From the NCBI RefSeq assembly GCF_040712315.1, contig NC_134013.1, forward strand, positions 86,744,001-86,808,000: DNA of 64,000 nt, written 5' to 3'. The notes under the pieces were generated by a model. The model ran no database searches. It saw nothing but the letters and a program-made list of their open reading frames with translations, and was not told where the DNA came from. The translations under genes were made by a program, and so were the position numbers. Shown in pieces: positions 11,005 through 21,551 of the stretch (its first letter is position 1; every line of letters starts with the position of its first letter). Origin of the DNA: Castanea sativa. Its lineage: Eukaryota; Streptophyta; Magnoliopsida; Fagales; Fagaceae.

Positions 11005-11746
11005 TGTAAGTGCTTAAAAAAAATCAAGGCCCAAGCCCACTTAGACCAGTGGCACCTTGCCCTTTAATTTGGCCCAAACAACAAAATTTGTATAGAGTGT
11101 GAGAAATTTTACCAAGTGCAATTATACTTTATGTCTAAGCCTAAGGCCGAAGAGTCCAAGATATTAAATAAACAGAATAGAAACAATAATTAGAAGTAAT
11201 AACCTCCCTGGGAAAATCCGAGGACCAGTCTCTTTTATATAATAGCAGTTCAAGTTTTACACTAAGAGTGCCTTATCCTGTTCTCTTTCTTGTTCTAGCA
11301 GTTCTTGGAAATTCTTCATCCCCTTTCTCAAATGGGTTCCCTCCTTTTTATAGTTCTTTCCTATGCATCTTAACCCTCCACTTGTATGTTTCCTAACCTT
11401 TTCCTTAGATACTTGCCCCATCAAGACTCTAATGAAGGTGGTAGAAGGTGGTGCTAGTTGTAAGATCACTGTTCAGGGGTCATTTCCATATTAACGCAGC
11501 TAATAAGGTTGGTGGAGAACATTGAATACAGAGGTAGGTAATGTACCTCTCAGGAAGCTTCCTCCCACCATCCCCGTACTTACTACCAGATCTTCTTCTC
11601 TTCTCAAGATTTCAGGGGATACCAATTGTCTTGATCACTTCATCCTTCTCGAGTAAGTGAAGTCTTCGGGATGCATTTTCCCCCCTCAACCCGAGTTATG
11701 GAAATTGCTTTGTAGTTAAGTTTCCTTGGTCCTCAGACCCCACACA
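11005..11746. mobile_element. Solo LTR 2 (742 bp) with TATAT target duplication
   Basis: Starts TGTAAGTGCTT and ends CCCCACACA. It is flanked by tatat at 11000-11004 and 11747-11751. In copy C the site reads catttatattaattatt without interruption (about 34239), exactly as predicted for the empty site. It is related to the solo LTR at 9697 (same start, similar gcccaagcccac and ctttctt...tagttctttcct regions) but clearly diverged. No internal retrotransposon sequence remains. Confidence 0.88.
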
Positions 11747-12289
11747 TATATTAATTATTAGTGAATGAAATATTTTGTAGATATTTTTGTGGTTTTAGAG
11801 TTATTTAAGAAAATAAAAAGGAGAAAAATAATCTAGAGGCTGATATTTTTGTGGTTTTGATAGTTTGTTAGTACTAAATAGATGTTTATTTGAAATTTCA
11901 TGATTATTTTATTTACTTATACTCCGGTCCTCCCTAACTCGAAATTCAGGGTCCGTCCTTGCCTAAATATTTCAAATTCGACAACATTTTTCATAATTTT
12001 AAGACAGATTGTGATTAGTATAAAATAATAATAATATTTTAGTGAAAATAATGTTGTATTCATCACAATCTACCACCTTCATTTTGTGATAAAAGTCGTG
12101 AAAAATTATAACATTATTGTAAGCTGAATTAGGAATGGCAATGAGTCGGGTTTAGGGCGGGTTTTTCTATACCCGACTCGACCCGCAGACCTACTACTGT
12201 GACCCAAACCTGGCCCGTTTAATAAACAAGTTTTTTCCCACCCCAAACCCGCCTCGTCAGGCCCCCGCGGGCCCCGTCCCCTCATGCCC

Positions 12290-12480
12290 AGCCCAAAATC
12301 AAAAACACAAATTTTGATTTATGATTTTTCGGCCCAAAATCACAAACACGAACACAAATCCAAACAAAATCACAAACATAAACACATAAATCACAAACAC
12401 AAATTTCAGATCTATGATTTTCCCTTTCAAAATCACAAAAACAAACACAAACCTAGAAATCATAAACACAAACACAAACT
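12290..12480 (+). repeat. Minisatellite aatcacaaacacaaa
   Basis: Degenerate tandem units of 12-30 bases built on aatcacaaacac and aaacacaaac, inside the hAT-like element. The Lys/His-rich open frame over it is a by-product. Confidence 0.6.
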
Positions 12481-12868
12481 CACATGATTAAGACGAACTA
12501 AACCCAGAAAAAAAAAATGGAGAACGAGGTGGAGCGAGGCCGTGAGGCCATGGGCGAGGAAGATGAGAGGGACAGAGGGCTGTGTGACAGTACAAGATCG
12601 GGGATGGCGAGGATGAACAGAGTTGAGAGAGTAGAGATTGGTGCTTGTGCTTAACTGCTTGTGGGCTTGTGGTTGTGTGAGTGAGAAAGCTGAGAGATGA
12701 AGAGGGAGAGGTGGCCATGTGAGATAGTGAGTGAGAGAGCTGAGACAGCTTGGGACAACGATGAGAGGTTAGGCAGTTGGGTCGGCGGTGAGATTGAGAG
12801 CTGAAGAGATGAGAGGGAGAGGCGGCCTCAGTTGAAACGAAATGAGGAGAAGAAATTAGGGTTTATAA

Positions 12869-12869
12869 C

Positions 12870-12929
<60 letters not shown>
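12869..12929. repeat. (AT)n(AG)n microsatellite
   Basis: About 10 AT units followed by about 20 AG units, inside the hAT-like element. Confidence 0.85.
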
Positions 12930-12930
<1 letters not shown>

Positions 12931-14159
12931 ACTACATATATATAGCTGGGTCGGGTCGGGTTTTGGAAAAAAAATCGGACCCGTTTTAGGTTTTTCTTTA
13001 AAACCCAAACCTAGACCAGGTTTTGGGTTTCGGGTTTGGGCTGGGTTTTGGAAAAAAACCCGGACCCATTTTGGGTTCGGGTTTTTTCCAAAACTCCAAC
13101 TCCAACCCTATTTTTTATCGGGCCGGACCGGGTACCCGCGGGTCGGGCAAAAATTGTCATCTCTAAGCTGTGACATGAAGGCACGAACTCACACTCATTA
13201 GTACCAGTGATGTCATTGAAGCCTGATATGGTAGGTAAGGGGTTACAGCCAAAATATGTGCAGTTTGGTTAGGAAGGTTTTATTGTTATTATTATTTTTA
13301 TTTTTTTTCAGTTTGGCCAATCAAACGTTTCTTTAAATAGAAACAGGAACCAAATCCAACTTTCAGGAACCCAAAATAGGAGATATAGAAGAATCATTAC
13401 CACAAATGGGTTTAGGGGAGAAACAGCAACAGAATTAAGTTCCCTTTTAACCCAAGAAAAAAGGAAAGAAAAGACTCTTAAGATTTATTTTCATTAATAA
13501 ACTAGATTTGAAAACATTTCTTTAATTCATGATTTCACATGGCACTTCTCCCCTTAATCCATGGCACCATAGAAACACTAGTTGAACACAAGATGTCAAC
13601 TCTTAAAATCGTGAATTCAACTCACATTTTACCATACTTTTACCTTTTTGACTCAAAATACAGTACATTCTGATTTAACAGGGAAAGCCAAATTTCACCC
13701 AATTGCCCTGGGAATTGGGATAGGCCACAATTCAAATCTTCTATAAAAAAATAAAAAAATAAAAGAGAGAGAGAGAGAGAATGAAACCAGAAAGCAGCCG
13801 TTAACTAAGTACCAGGTAATAAAGGCAACATATGATATACCCTGTATATCATACATTTCAATATAATAAAATTCACTACCGCACACCTTTAGTGCGATGG
13901 TCACTCCACAAGTATAAGTGCTTGTGGAGTGTGGTGGGCAAGAGCTGAGATTCAAGTCTCCAGGAGGGAGCTTCACATACATATACACTTAGATTATGCT
14001 AGAGTAGAACTCTATCTTGTATCAAAAAATATATATATATATATATAAAATAAAGTTCTCTTTTTTTTTTTTAATTAATAAAAATACAAAAGTTAACAAT
14101 GGCAGCAAATAAAGTCATCGCTACTTTATCAACAAGACATAAGGTAAATAGTTCAATTT

Positions 14160-14438
14160 GCAATTGAATTTATCGCATGACATTCAACACAATGTCAGAT
14201 GGAACCGCAACTTTACATGGATAAATTACACATAGGCAGATCATCATAATTGAAAACAAGACGAGGATTGAAGGTCATTAGGAAATTAAATCTAAAAATA
14301 CACATCAAGGAAAGACCAATAGCCATCTTTCCACCTTTCATCACCCTGTTTAATCTACCAGGCAGGCCATGCAACAATATAAATGAGAAACGTGAGACAA
14401 TGCAAATGTGAGAAGTCAAATTCTTTACGCTATTATCT
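14160..14438 (-). pseudogene. Duplicated 3' UTR piece of the DUF1644 gene
   Basis: Almost identical to 35490-35735, the DNA just 3' of the DUF1644 coding region on the minus strand. Similarity stops at about 14438, before any coding sequence, so only untranslated sequence was copied. Both copies contain a 68-codon minus-strand frame, but the six differences I count between them all change the amino acid, so it shows no sign of protein selection. Confidence 0.65.
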
Positions 14439-14454
14439 AATATTTGTTTGGCAG

Positions 14455-14612
14455 GTTAGATCTCCCTTTGATATGATACTGAGGCTATATGCAGCTGGGT
14501 TGCACCTTATCAATTCTGATGCGAAGTCCAGAGGTGCTATTCGAATTTTACATGATGATGGGGATATACTGCAGAACTTAGCTGCTTTGCTTGGTTCTTT
14601 GGAACACCCTTT
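14455..14612 (+). pseudogene. Unidentified exon-like fragment
   Basis: After a 3' splice-like sequence (ttggcag) comes a clean frame reading SPFDMILRLYAAGLHLIN, then SDAKSRGAIRILHDDGDIL, then QNLAALLGSLEHPF. The helical, leucine-rich composition looks like part of a real repeat-helix protein, but I cannot name the family. It lies between the broken end of copy A and a MULE-type end at 14613, with no donor site, so it is probably an orphaned exon of a disrupted gene. Confidence 0.4.
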
Positions 14613-15026
14613 CCAAATAACAATAATATTCTAACAATTTCGTTAGTTGCCCGGGTTTGAAAGAATGTGTGAAATTAGCATCTCGAGTTTTAAAAACTCG
14701 AGATTTAATTAGAACTCGAGTTTCTAATGCTCGAGTTCAGTGTTTTTGTGCTACCCTTAGCTGGACAAAATTGCCACGTGGAGCCACGTAGAAATCGAGT
14801 TTATAAGACTCGAAATCTGCAGCATAAAAACAAATCCACAGCACTTTCAAACGGCTTATTACAAAATCCTCAAAGTTCAAACTCACTCACTCGAACACCC
14901 TTTCGCTCTGCCCTCTCAAACTCACTCACTCACTCTCAAGCAATCATAGCCCACTGTCACGAAGGTAGTCACTCTCAAGCAATTGTAGCCCATTGTCAAC
15001 GCCGTTCGTAGCCCACCGTGCCAAAG
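14613..15026. mobile_element. MULE-family end with CTCGAG hairpins and leader-like sequence
   Basis: From caaataac to gcccgggtttgaaag the sequence resembles the terminal repeat of the MITE at 8568 (acaatttcgttagttg against acaatttcattagtta). It is followed by nested actcgag palindromes (14690-14740). Beyond lies a leader-like tract with a two-copy repeat (cactctcaagcaatcatagc at 14931 and a variant at about 14970). This could be the left end and 5' leader of a large MULE that carried the plant-mobile-domain gene at 18442; I did not find a matching right end. Confidence 0.4.
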
Positions 15027-18000
15027 GTACTCTCTCTTTCTTCTCAATACTTTGTCGTTTTTGCTTCTTAGATTCCTCTGTCTCTCTCTCTCTTTCTCCA
15101 ATTTTAGATTTTGGAATTTCATGATATGACCTAGGGTTTTTCGTTTTTCAATTTCAGATCTTTTCGGGTTTTTTTTTTTGTGTGTGTTTTTTTATTGGTG
15201 TTCTGAGGATATGGTTATGTTTTGGCAATGACATTAGTTTTTATGTGATTGTTAGAATTGGAAAAAAAAAAATTAAATGTGGTATTTCAAGGAAACCCAA
15301 GTACCCATTTTTGGATTTGATTCAAAGATGGCATTTTGGAACTTTGCTTCACTTTTGAGGCAAATACTTTGCTGAAATATTGTTTACTAAGCTTATTGGG
15401 TGGGGATTAATTCAAACTGTGCAGAGCTTGGGAATTGATCTTACACAATTTTGACCAAAACTATTAGGCTATTGGATGATTGGCTGACAATATTTGGTTA
15501 AAACCTTTTTTACATAATTACTTGGCTTAGTCAATTTGGTTTATATTGGCCTTACAACGTTTAGGAAGACTATCTCATCCAGAGACTCTACAGATCTATG
15601 CTCCTAAAAGCTCCTTTGAAGTTACCAAGTCCTACATGGTTATTACCTTCATTATTGTCATCTATGCTACTGGTATCTATAATAACTACCTCAAAGGTAT
15701 ATAGCGGCTATACTTAGACCAATAAATCAAATGACTGGTTATCCTAGATTTTATTGAAGTCATCTCATGCTGGTTGCCTGATCTAGGAAGGCCTTTTTAA
15801 ATGTTAGTTAAGTCCTTGATCAATCTCAATATGTCACAAGTCTCAAAGCTCCATGCCTTCTGTTAGTTAATGCAGCAGAAAATTTTGGATTTTAATGGCT
15901 CAAAAAGACGTGAAAAAAGACTTGAATCCATAAAAGATTGGATTCAAGTCTTTCTTGACCTAAGCCCTTAATGAAAAAGAGGTAGGAAAAATGTATGGTT
16001 TTAGAGAGAGAGAGAGAGAGAGAGAGAGGGGGAGGGGGGTGTGATTGCTTGGAGTAGTCAGTCACCAAGAATATGAAACTCGTGTCTCCAGGAGTCCTTG
16101 TCCCTTTGAAGTTTGAACCCCAAGTTATGGGACAAATAGTTGGGCCCTTGAAGATAGGCAGGTGATATCTATGGTTTTCTCATTGCAATTTGACCATATG
16201 GGCCTCTCTACTGCTGAAGGTAAAAGAAAATTTTCATTAATTTGATTGATAGCTTCATGAGTTTCTCTGGCAGCAACGTGTTTATGACTGGGCTCAATGG
16301 ACAGGAGTTCCTCTACCTCCCAGTGACCAAAAATTTTTTTACTTCTTGCACAGGATATGAAACACCCAGTTTAATAGTTATACATGAATTCTTTTAACTA
16401 TTTGTTTTCAACCTGGTTCTTTGAAAATCTGTATTATCTTATCTTCACAAGAAAAATGAATTATTTGAAAGCTGGAATTTGAAACTCTGGATTATAAAAT
16501 GGGGTATATCCAATTTTGTCTCCTAACAATGGACTTTGTTGATTCTGAACTTTATGCATTTTAGTAGAATATCTTTCAATGGAATTTTAATTATTGTCAT
16601 AGTTTCATTTCGAGGTTAAAGATATTTTTGTTCTTTGTCATAATAAAACATATTGTGAAGTGAGAATAATGGCATAATATTAGAATACATAAATGTCTGT
16701 TCTTGTGGCCTATTTGGTTGCTTAGAAAGTATGGGTTAAGATAAAAATATTTTTGATAATTTTTCTTTAGTATATTATTGTGTTTCTTAGGACTCCCTCT
16801 AGGCAACAATATGGCATGGGGAATGACTATTTTTGCTACATGAACATTCAAATACAAGCCAATGGTTTTACCTTTTTTTCTCCTTTGGTGCAAAGCAAAA
16901 AACAAGAAGAGCAGCAACAAGATTGACATTTCTATTTTTGCCCTCAGATTCTTGAAACTAAGTTTAGGAAAAAAAAAAAAAAAAACCTTTGAATAGCCAT
17001 TTACCATTAATTTATGCTTAATTTGAATTGGAGTCCCCCCCCCCCCCCCCCCCCCCAAACTACACATATATTTGTAACACACTGATGGATATTTCCACAA
17101 TATCTTGTTTTTTGCAAGGTAACCCTTGCACTTGTGGGGATGAATATCATTTTATTTTCTAATCTCATACATAATGGATGAAAGTCCAAATAATTTAAAA
17201 TAAGTTTCAAAGGAATAAGTCTCTTTGAAATGAGGTTTTTCCTTGTTAAGGAGAAGAAAGCTTATCCTTCATACTTTAATAGTGCTATCTTTAGGTATCT
17301 GTGAAATAGATAATGGTTGACTAAGTTGTTCAGTAAGATCTAAGAAGCCTAACAACTTGAAAGAGAAGTATTGTTATCTGCGTGCTACATATTCTTTGTT
17401 TGCACTGCCCTTTAAACAACCAATACCAAAATATTCTAGCAAACAAGCATTTCAAGAGCCATGCCTCGCAAATTTATTACCTATATCGCAAGGATGCATT
17501 ATAAAGAGTGAAATATTTGCACGCAAGATTCTTACTCTGTACCTTCGTGCTTTGCTTCAAGACCAAGTCAGCATCTCATTTTTTCACTTATTTTATAAAA
17601 CCCAAACTAAACTTCTAAGTAATTTAATAAATAATGCCAAAAACTTTATGTGTTCAACTAAATTACTTAAGATCCTTTGATATTTTTATGTTGTGTCATT
17701 CACCACCCTTTAAAGATCAATTTGTTGCCTGATTATTGTTTAAATAATCTGTATTGCTTCCTAAATTGGGATGGAAATCATCCAATGGTAAAAGTTTTTA
17801 ATTGCTTTTAGCATGGAGATTGCTTGTATAATAGCTTATGCCTTTATCTACTCCAAATGTCAATGGAGAAAAATAATGTGCTTTATGTAGGATTTGTTAA
17901 TGGAGAAAAATAATGTGCTTTATGTAGGATCAGCTGATTTCTTCAATTCTTTGGAAATTATTATCCTTATGATTTTTTTTTCTTTTGTTTTCTTTTTTTT

Positions 18001-18441
18001 TTTACTGTTTTAAATGATTTTTCTTCATGATTTAGTTGTGAAATTTCAAATCCATCTCTCATGTAGATATTTACATGTGTATGTGTGTGTGTGAGAGATA
18101 TATAAAGACTCCTGGTCAAATCCATTAAAGCATATTACATGTGTATATGTGTGTCAGAAAAGGCTAGAGAAATAAAGGATTCCACTCGTATTGAGGTATT
18201 ATTTTTAAAAATAACTTACCAATTACATAGGAACAGCAAAGATCAAGGCTGGATTGAATCCCCAATTACAGCAAATTTAATCCTGAGTTATAGATGTACT
18301 TCTTCTTGCTTTCCATTCTTTCAGCATCCTTTTTTAAATAATGCCAATAAGCTGCTCTTCAGTATAGATTTTCCTTGCATGTAGAATAACATTCATTTGC
18401 CCCCACACTATTAATGATCTTACAGTAGCACTCTTTACAGT
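15027..18441. other. Non-coding stretch with two exon-like islands
   Basis: Mostly AT-rich and intron-like. Two islands look codon-like on the plus strand: about 16274-16360 (QQRVYDWAQWTGVPLPP) and about 17390-17569 (KQAFQEPCLANLLPISQ, then ARKILTLYLRALLQDQ followed by gt). Neither could be named. There are also an (AG)n run (about 16003-16027), a C run of ~22 (17035-17056), a two-copy 34-base tandem repeat (17862-17930, aatggagaaaaataatgtgc) and a (TG)n run near 18076-18092. The long C run invites assembly error. Confidence 0.4.
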
Positions 18442-21400
18442 ATGGAGCCTCGGATCGATGACGAACCACAGATCTTGCACCCCGGTTCGCTTGATGAGTC
18501 ATTGTTGACATGACAACAATATCATCGATCAGAGGACATTTGGAATGACGAGGTGAAATATCTAGTTCTAACAACCGCTTTAATTTTTATGTTGTCTTTG
18601 ACTTTTAGTTAGCAAGTTCTTTCAAAGTTGTATTTGTAGTTGTAACAACCGCTATAATTTTTATCGATTTTGCAGGACCTGGGCCCACTTACGTGTCGTG
18701 GTTGCACTAAGGAGACGGCAAACATTCAGATGGGAGATAATCGGGTAATTGACATTATCAAGTTGCTAAGGCTGGAAGGATTGTTTAGGGCCCCTTCTAG
18801 AGAGATAGATCATTGCCTAATATCAGCCCTAGTTGAGCAATGGCGGCCGGAGACTCATACGTTTCAGCTTCCACATGGTGAGATGTCAATCACCCTACAA
18901 GATGTGGAGGTCATTTTTGGACTTCCTATAGACAGTGAGGTCTTGGTTGGGCCGACTACTGTGATGGATGGGGATTGGAGCCATCTGTGCATGGAGTTGC
19001 TTGGTTTTACTCCGGCGAATGACAACAAAACTTTGGTGGGGCAAAGAATTCTCATCAGCTGCCTTGTTGATGCCATTGCAGCGCCACTGCCTCATGACAC
19101 AACGGAGATGCAGATACACCAATATGCCTGATGCTTTATTTTAGCACTGCTAGGGGATAAGCTTTTCATGGACAAGTCGAGAGATAGGGTGCATCTGATG
19201 TTCTTGGTGTTCTTGCAGAACCTTCGTGATCTGCCACAATATAGTTGGGGTAGTGGTTGCCTGGCCTGGTTGTACAGAGAGTTGTGTCGAGCAAGCGAGA
19301 AAGGGGCATTACAGATTGGTGGGGCTTGCACCTTGGTCCAATATTGGGCATGGGCAAGGTTGCCATTCTTGTGCCCGAGGATAGAGCCCCCACCTGGACC
19401 CCACCTGGATGTGATTATGACCCATGGCCATATGCTCCACTTGCATTTAAGTAAGTATTTTCCTGATATTTAGTGTGTTATGCAATGTACTCTTCTTAGT
19501 AACTAAGTGGTATTATCTTATCTTATGTTATTCGCTCGTAACTGTAGGTGGGTGCGGGTGCCAAGCCTGAAGAGTAGGCCATCTGGCACAGCCTTGATCC
19601 ACTATTGCGAGCAATTAGTTAGAATGCAGCCAGACCAAGTAATAATATACAAAAATTCTATTTGATTATGTTAATTTTCCTTAAGAATATGATTGCTTCA
19701 TCCTTTAACATATCTTCTATTTTAATTTTTGTTTTTCCCTTTATTTATGTATTCTCCCATGTTTCACATTTTAAGATGTTATGATAATTGTTTTTTGTTT
19801 CTATTGTAGATTGTGTGGCAGCCATACGAGGTAGACTTCGGCCACCTTCCTAACTTTTGCATTCCAAGGAGGGATACGTGGACTGCAAGGGTGCCACTTG
19901 TATGTTTTTGCATAGTAGAGGGACACCACCCGGACCATGTCCTTCGACAGTTTGGATTGGCGTAGGAGCGGCTTGACCTTGTTGTGTACGATGATAGACT
20001 GCATAGATTAAACTTGTGTGGGAAGGTGGAAAAGAATTGGAAAGTGTAGCATGAATCGTATATCCTTACATGGGATATAAGACAACAACAACTTTGCCAT
20101 GCACCTCCTCAGACTGGTGAGATGCCCTGCGATCATGCCTATTACCGCTGGTACTGTCCGATCACTCGAAAGTATGTCGACCGCAACAATGCTAAATTAG
20201 ATATAATGGTAATGTATTCTAATTAGATTTTATTGCTTGCTTCAGTTTTTCTTTAGTACATGTACGAACGTAGAATCAATTGATTTCTTTTTTTAGCAAA
20301 TCTGGTTTGATCTTACTAACATCCAATTGAAAAGACTTTATGTTACATATAGTATTATAATAAAACTGTTAGTTCTTAGTTGAGTATTTGAGTAGATTAA
20401 TAAGTACTATATTATCCATTCTACAATTGATACATAAATGTCTCAAATCTGAGTGTACTGGTTCTTTCTCCGTTTCAGATTAAAAGCCATTTAGCATTGT
20501 TGGAGATGCCTCCTGAAGGCAGTCGAGCTCACAACCATGTTCGGCGCGTCCTAAATGATGTGGCTGGGCTTGGTGGTAATCCTGCAGCAAATGGGCAGGC
20601 AAACAATGGGCATGAGACTGAATCAGCAACTACTACAACCCCAAGCACAAGCGCAGCACCCGTAAGTACACCGAACTGTGTTCGGCGTGCTACTGCAAGC
20701 CCAAGCCTAAGCCCAAGCGTAGCTAAGGGCCGTGGTCGACCTGCTACAGCAAGCCCAAGCACAAGCGCAGCTAGGGGCCATGGTCGGCCTGGCACAAGTG
20801 CAGCTAGGGGTCGTGGTCGGTATGCAACAACCCCTCGAGTTGTAAGTAGTCCTGAGATACCTGCAACCATCTCGCACGCATCTCCCCAGTCTGAGGTCCC
20901 TCCACCCATCTTAGATGCATCTCCTCAGTCCGAGGTCCCTCCACCCATGGTAGATGCATCTCCTTAGCCCGAGGTCCCTTCACCCACCCCACCTTCACAA
21001 CCTAGTTTCAATCTCGGTATTCATTCTCAGTTGACCCCTCATATGCACCCCGAGACACCCTTAAACCCACCCATCAGCTCCAATGCACCCACTTTGCCCA
21101 TAGACCCACCTCGTACTGAACCCATGACAATAATCCCCACTTCTGGCCTCTACACAGAGCATCATTACCCACCTACCTCATCCTCATTTGACCCTCTAGG
21201 ACCTCCGGTTGGGATTGACACTCTATAGCCAGATACTGATGTACTGGACGAGCATCCCTCTCATCAGCCCTCACCCCCACGAGGTAGACCGCAACGTGCT
21301 AGAAGAGCACCCACTTGTGGGACAGGTGGACACAAAATAGGACACAAAGGCAGCTTTATGGTACGATAACATTAATTACGATGTATAGGCCTATTTTCAG

Positions 21401-21551
21401 TTCACTTTTTCTTATCACTACACCGAATATTGATTGTATGCATCTAATGTCTTTGTAGCACGATGATGAGCCTAAAGATGATGCCCCGCAGCCTCCTCCC
21501 CTGCCCAAACATTACACTAGGGTTAAAAAATGCAAAATTGGTGAACCTTGA
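18442..21551 (+). pseudogene. Plant mobile domain (MAIN-LIKE / PP7 long-form homolog) pseudogene, six exons
   Basis: The six-exon structure can be followed with GT-AG introns: 18442-18552, 18676-19450, 19548-19638, 19810-20208, 20479-21360, 21459-21551. Hallmarks of the transposon-derived plant mobile domain are GPLTCRG, ALVEQWRPETHTFQLPHGEM, YSWGSGCLAWLYRELCRASE, ACTLVQYWAWARLPFLCPRI and AHNHVRRVL, then a Ser/Ala/Arg-Gly-rich tail with RGRGR repeats ending near RARRAPTCGTGGHKIGHKG. In-frame stops lie at 18511 (TGA), 19129 (TGA), 19963, 20047, 20965 and 21226 (TAG). An 11-base tandem duplication (19388-19398 and 19399-19409, ccccacctgga) shifts the frame. The two TGA stops sit where arginine is expected, and TAG at 19963 replaces an expected glutamine, so C-to-T change is likely. 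Relatives act in silencing and meristem maintenance or are carried by MULEs; this copy is dead. Confidence 0.85.

Larger units (their letters stand above)
12128..13163. mobile_element. hAT-like element rich in gggtcgggt motifs
   Basis: About 1,036 bases flanked by taagctga (12120-12127) and taagctgt (13164-13171), a near-perfect 8-base duplication. Ends are aggaatggcaatgagtcggg and, reversed, gagatgacaatttttgcccg. Copies B and C read straight through at taagctgaatgtg. The middle has an AAATCACAAACAC-type minisatellite (about 12290-12480), a run of ATs then a long (AG)n (about 12869-12929), and many cccgacccgc / gcgggtcggg inverted words able to fold. The 8-base duplication suggests hAT. There is no transposase. 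Confidence 0.7.
7812..14438. repeat. Copy A of the triplicated block (with four insertions)
   Basis: This is the same sequence as copies B (26984-29846) and C (32490-35735). Shared landmarks include aagtacattaaggaggtgtg, agttttggagggatctctct region, the actttttgggcaccaa region, and repeated tacacaattactgtagcaca strings. It is interrupted by elements at 8568-9111, 9697-10448, 11005-11746 and 12128-13163, each absent from B and C. Its right end (about 14160-14438) equals the 3' UTR of the DUF1644 gene. Apart from the insertions it holds no gene. Confidence 0.85.

Noticed and set aside
12284..12487. Lys/His-rich repeat frame that looked like a repeat protein or a spaced array
   Set aside because: It is a degenerate AAATCACAAACAC minisatellite with variable unit length and no conserved spacers, so it is neither a gene nor a CRISPR array.
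14213..14419. 68-codon minus-strand frame conserved at 14213-14419 and 35504-35710
   Set aside because: It lies in the duplicated DUF1644 3' UTR. The six differences I see between the copies are all amino-acid changing, so conservation is explained by recent DNA duplication, not protein selection.
20529..20909. 126-codon minus-strand frame
   Set aside because: Antisense shadow of the repetitive Arg/Gly/Ser tail of the plant-mobile-domain pseudogene.
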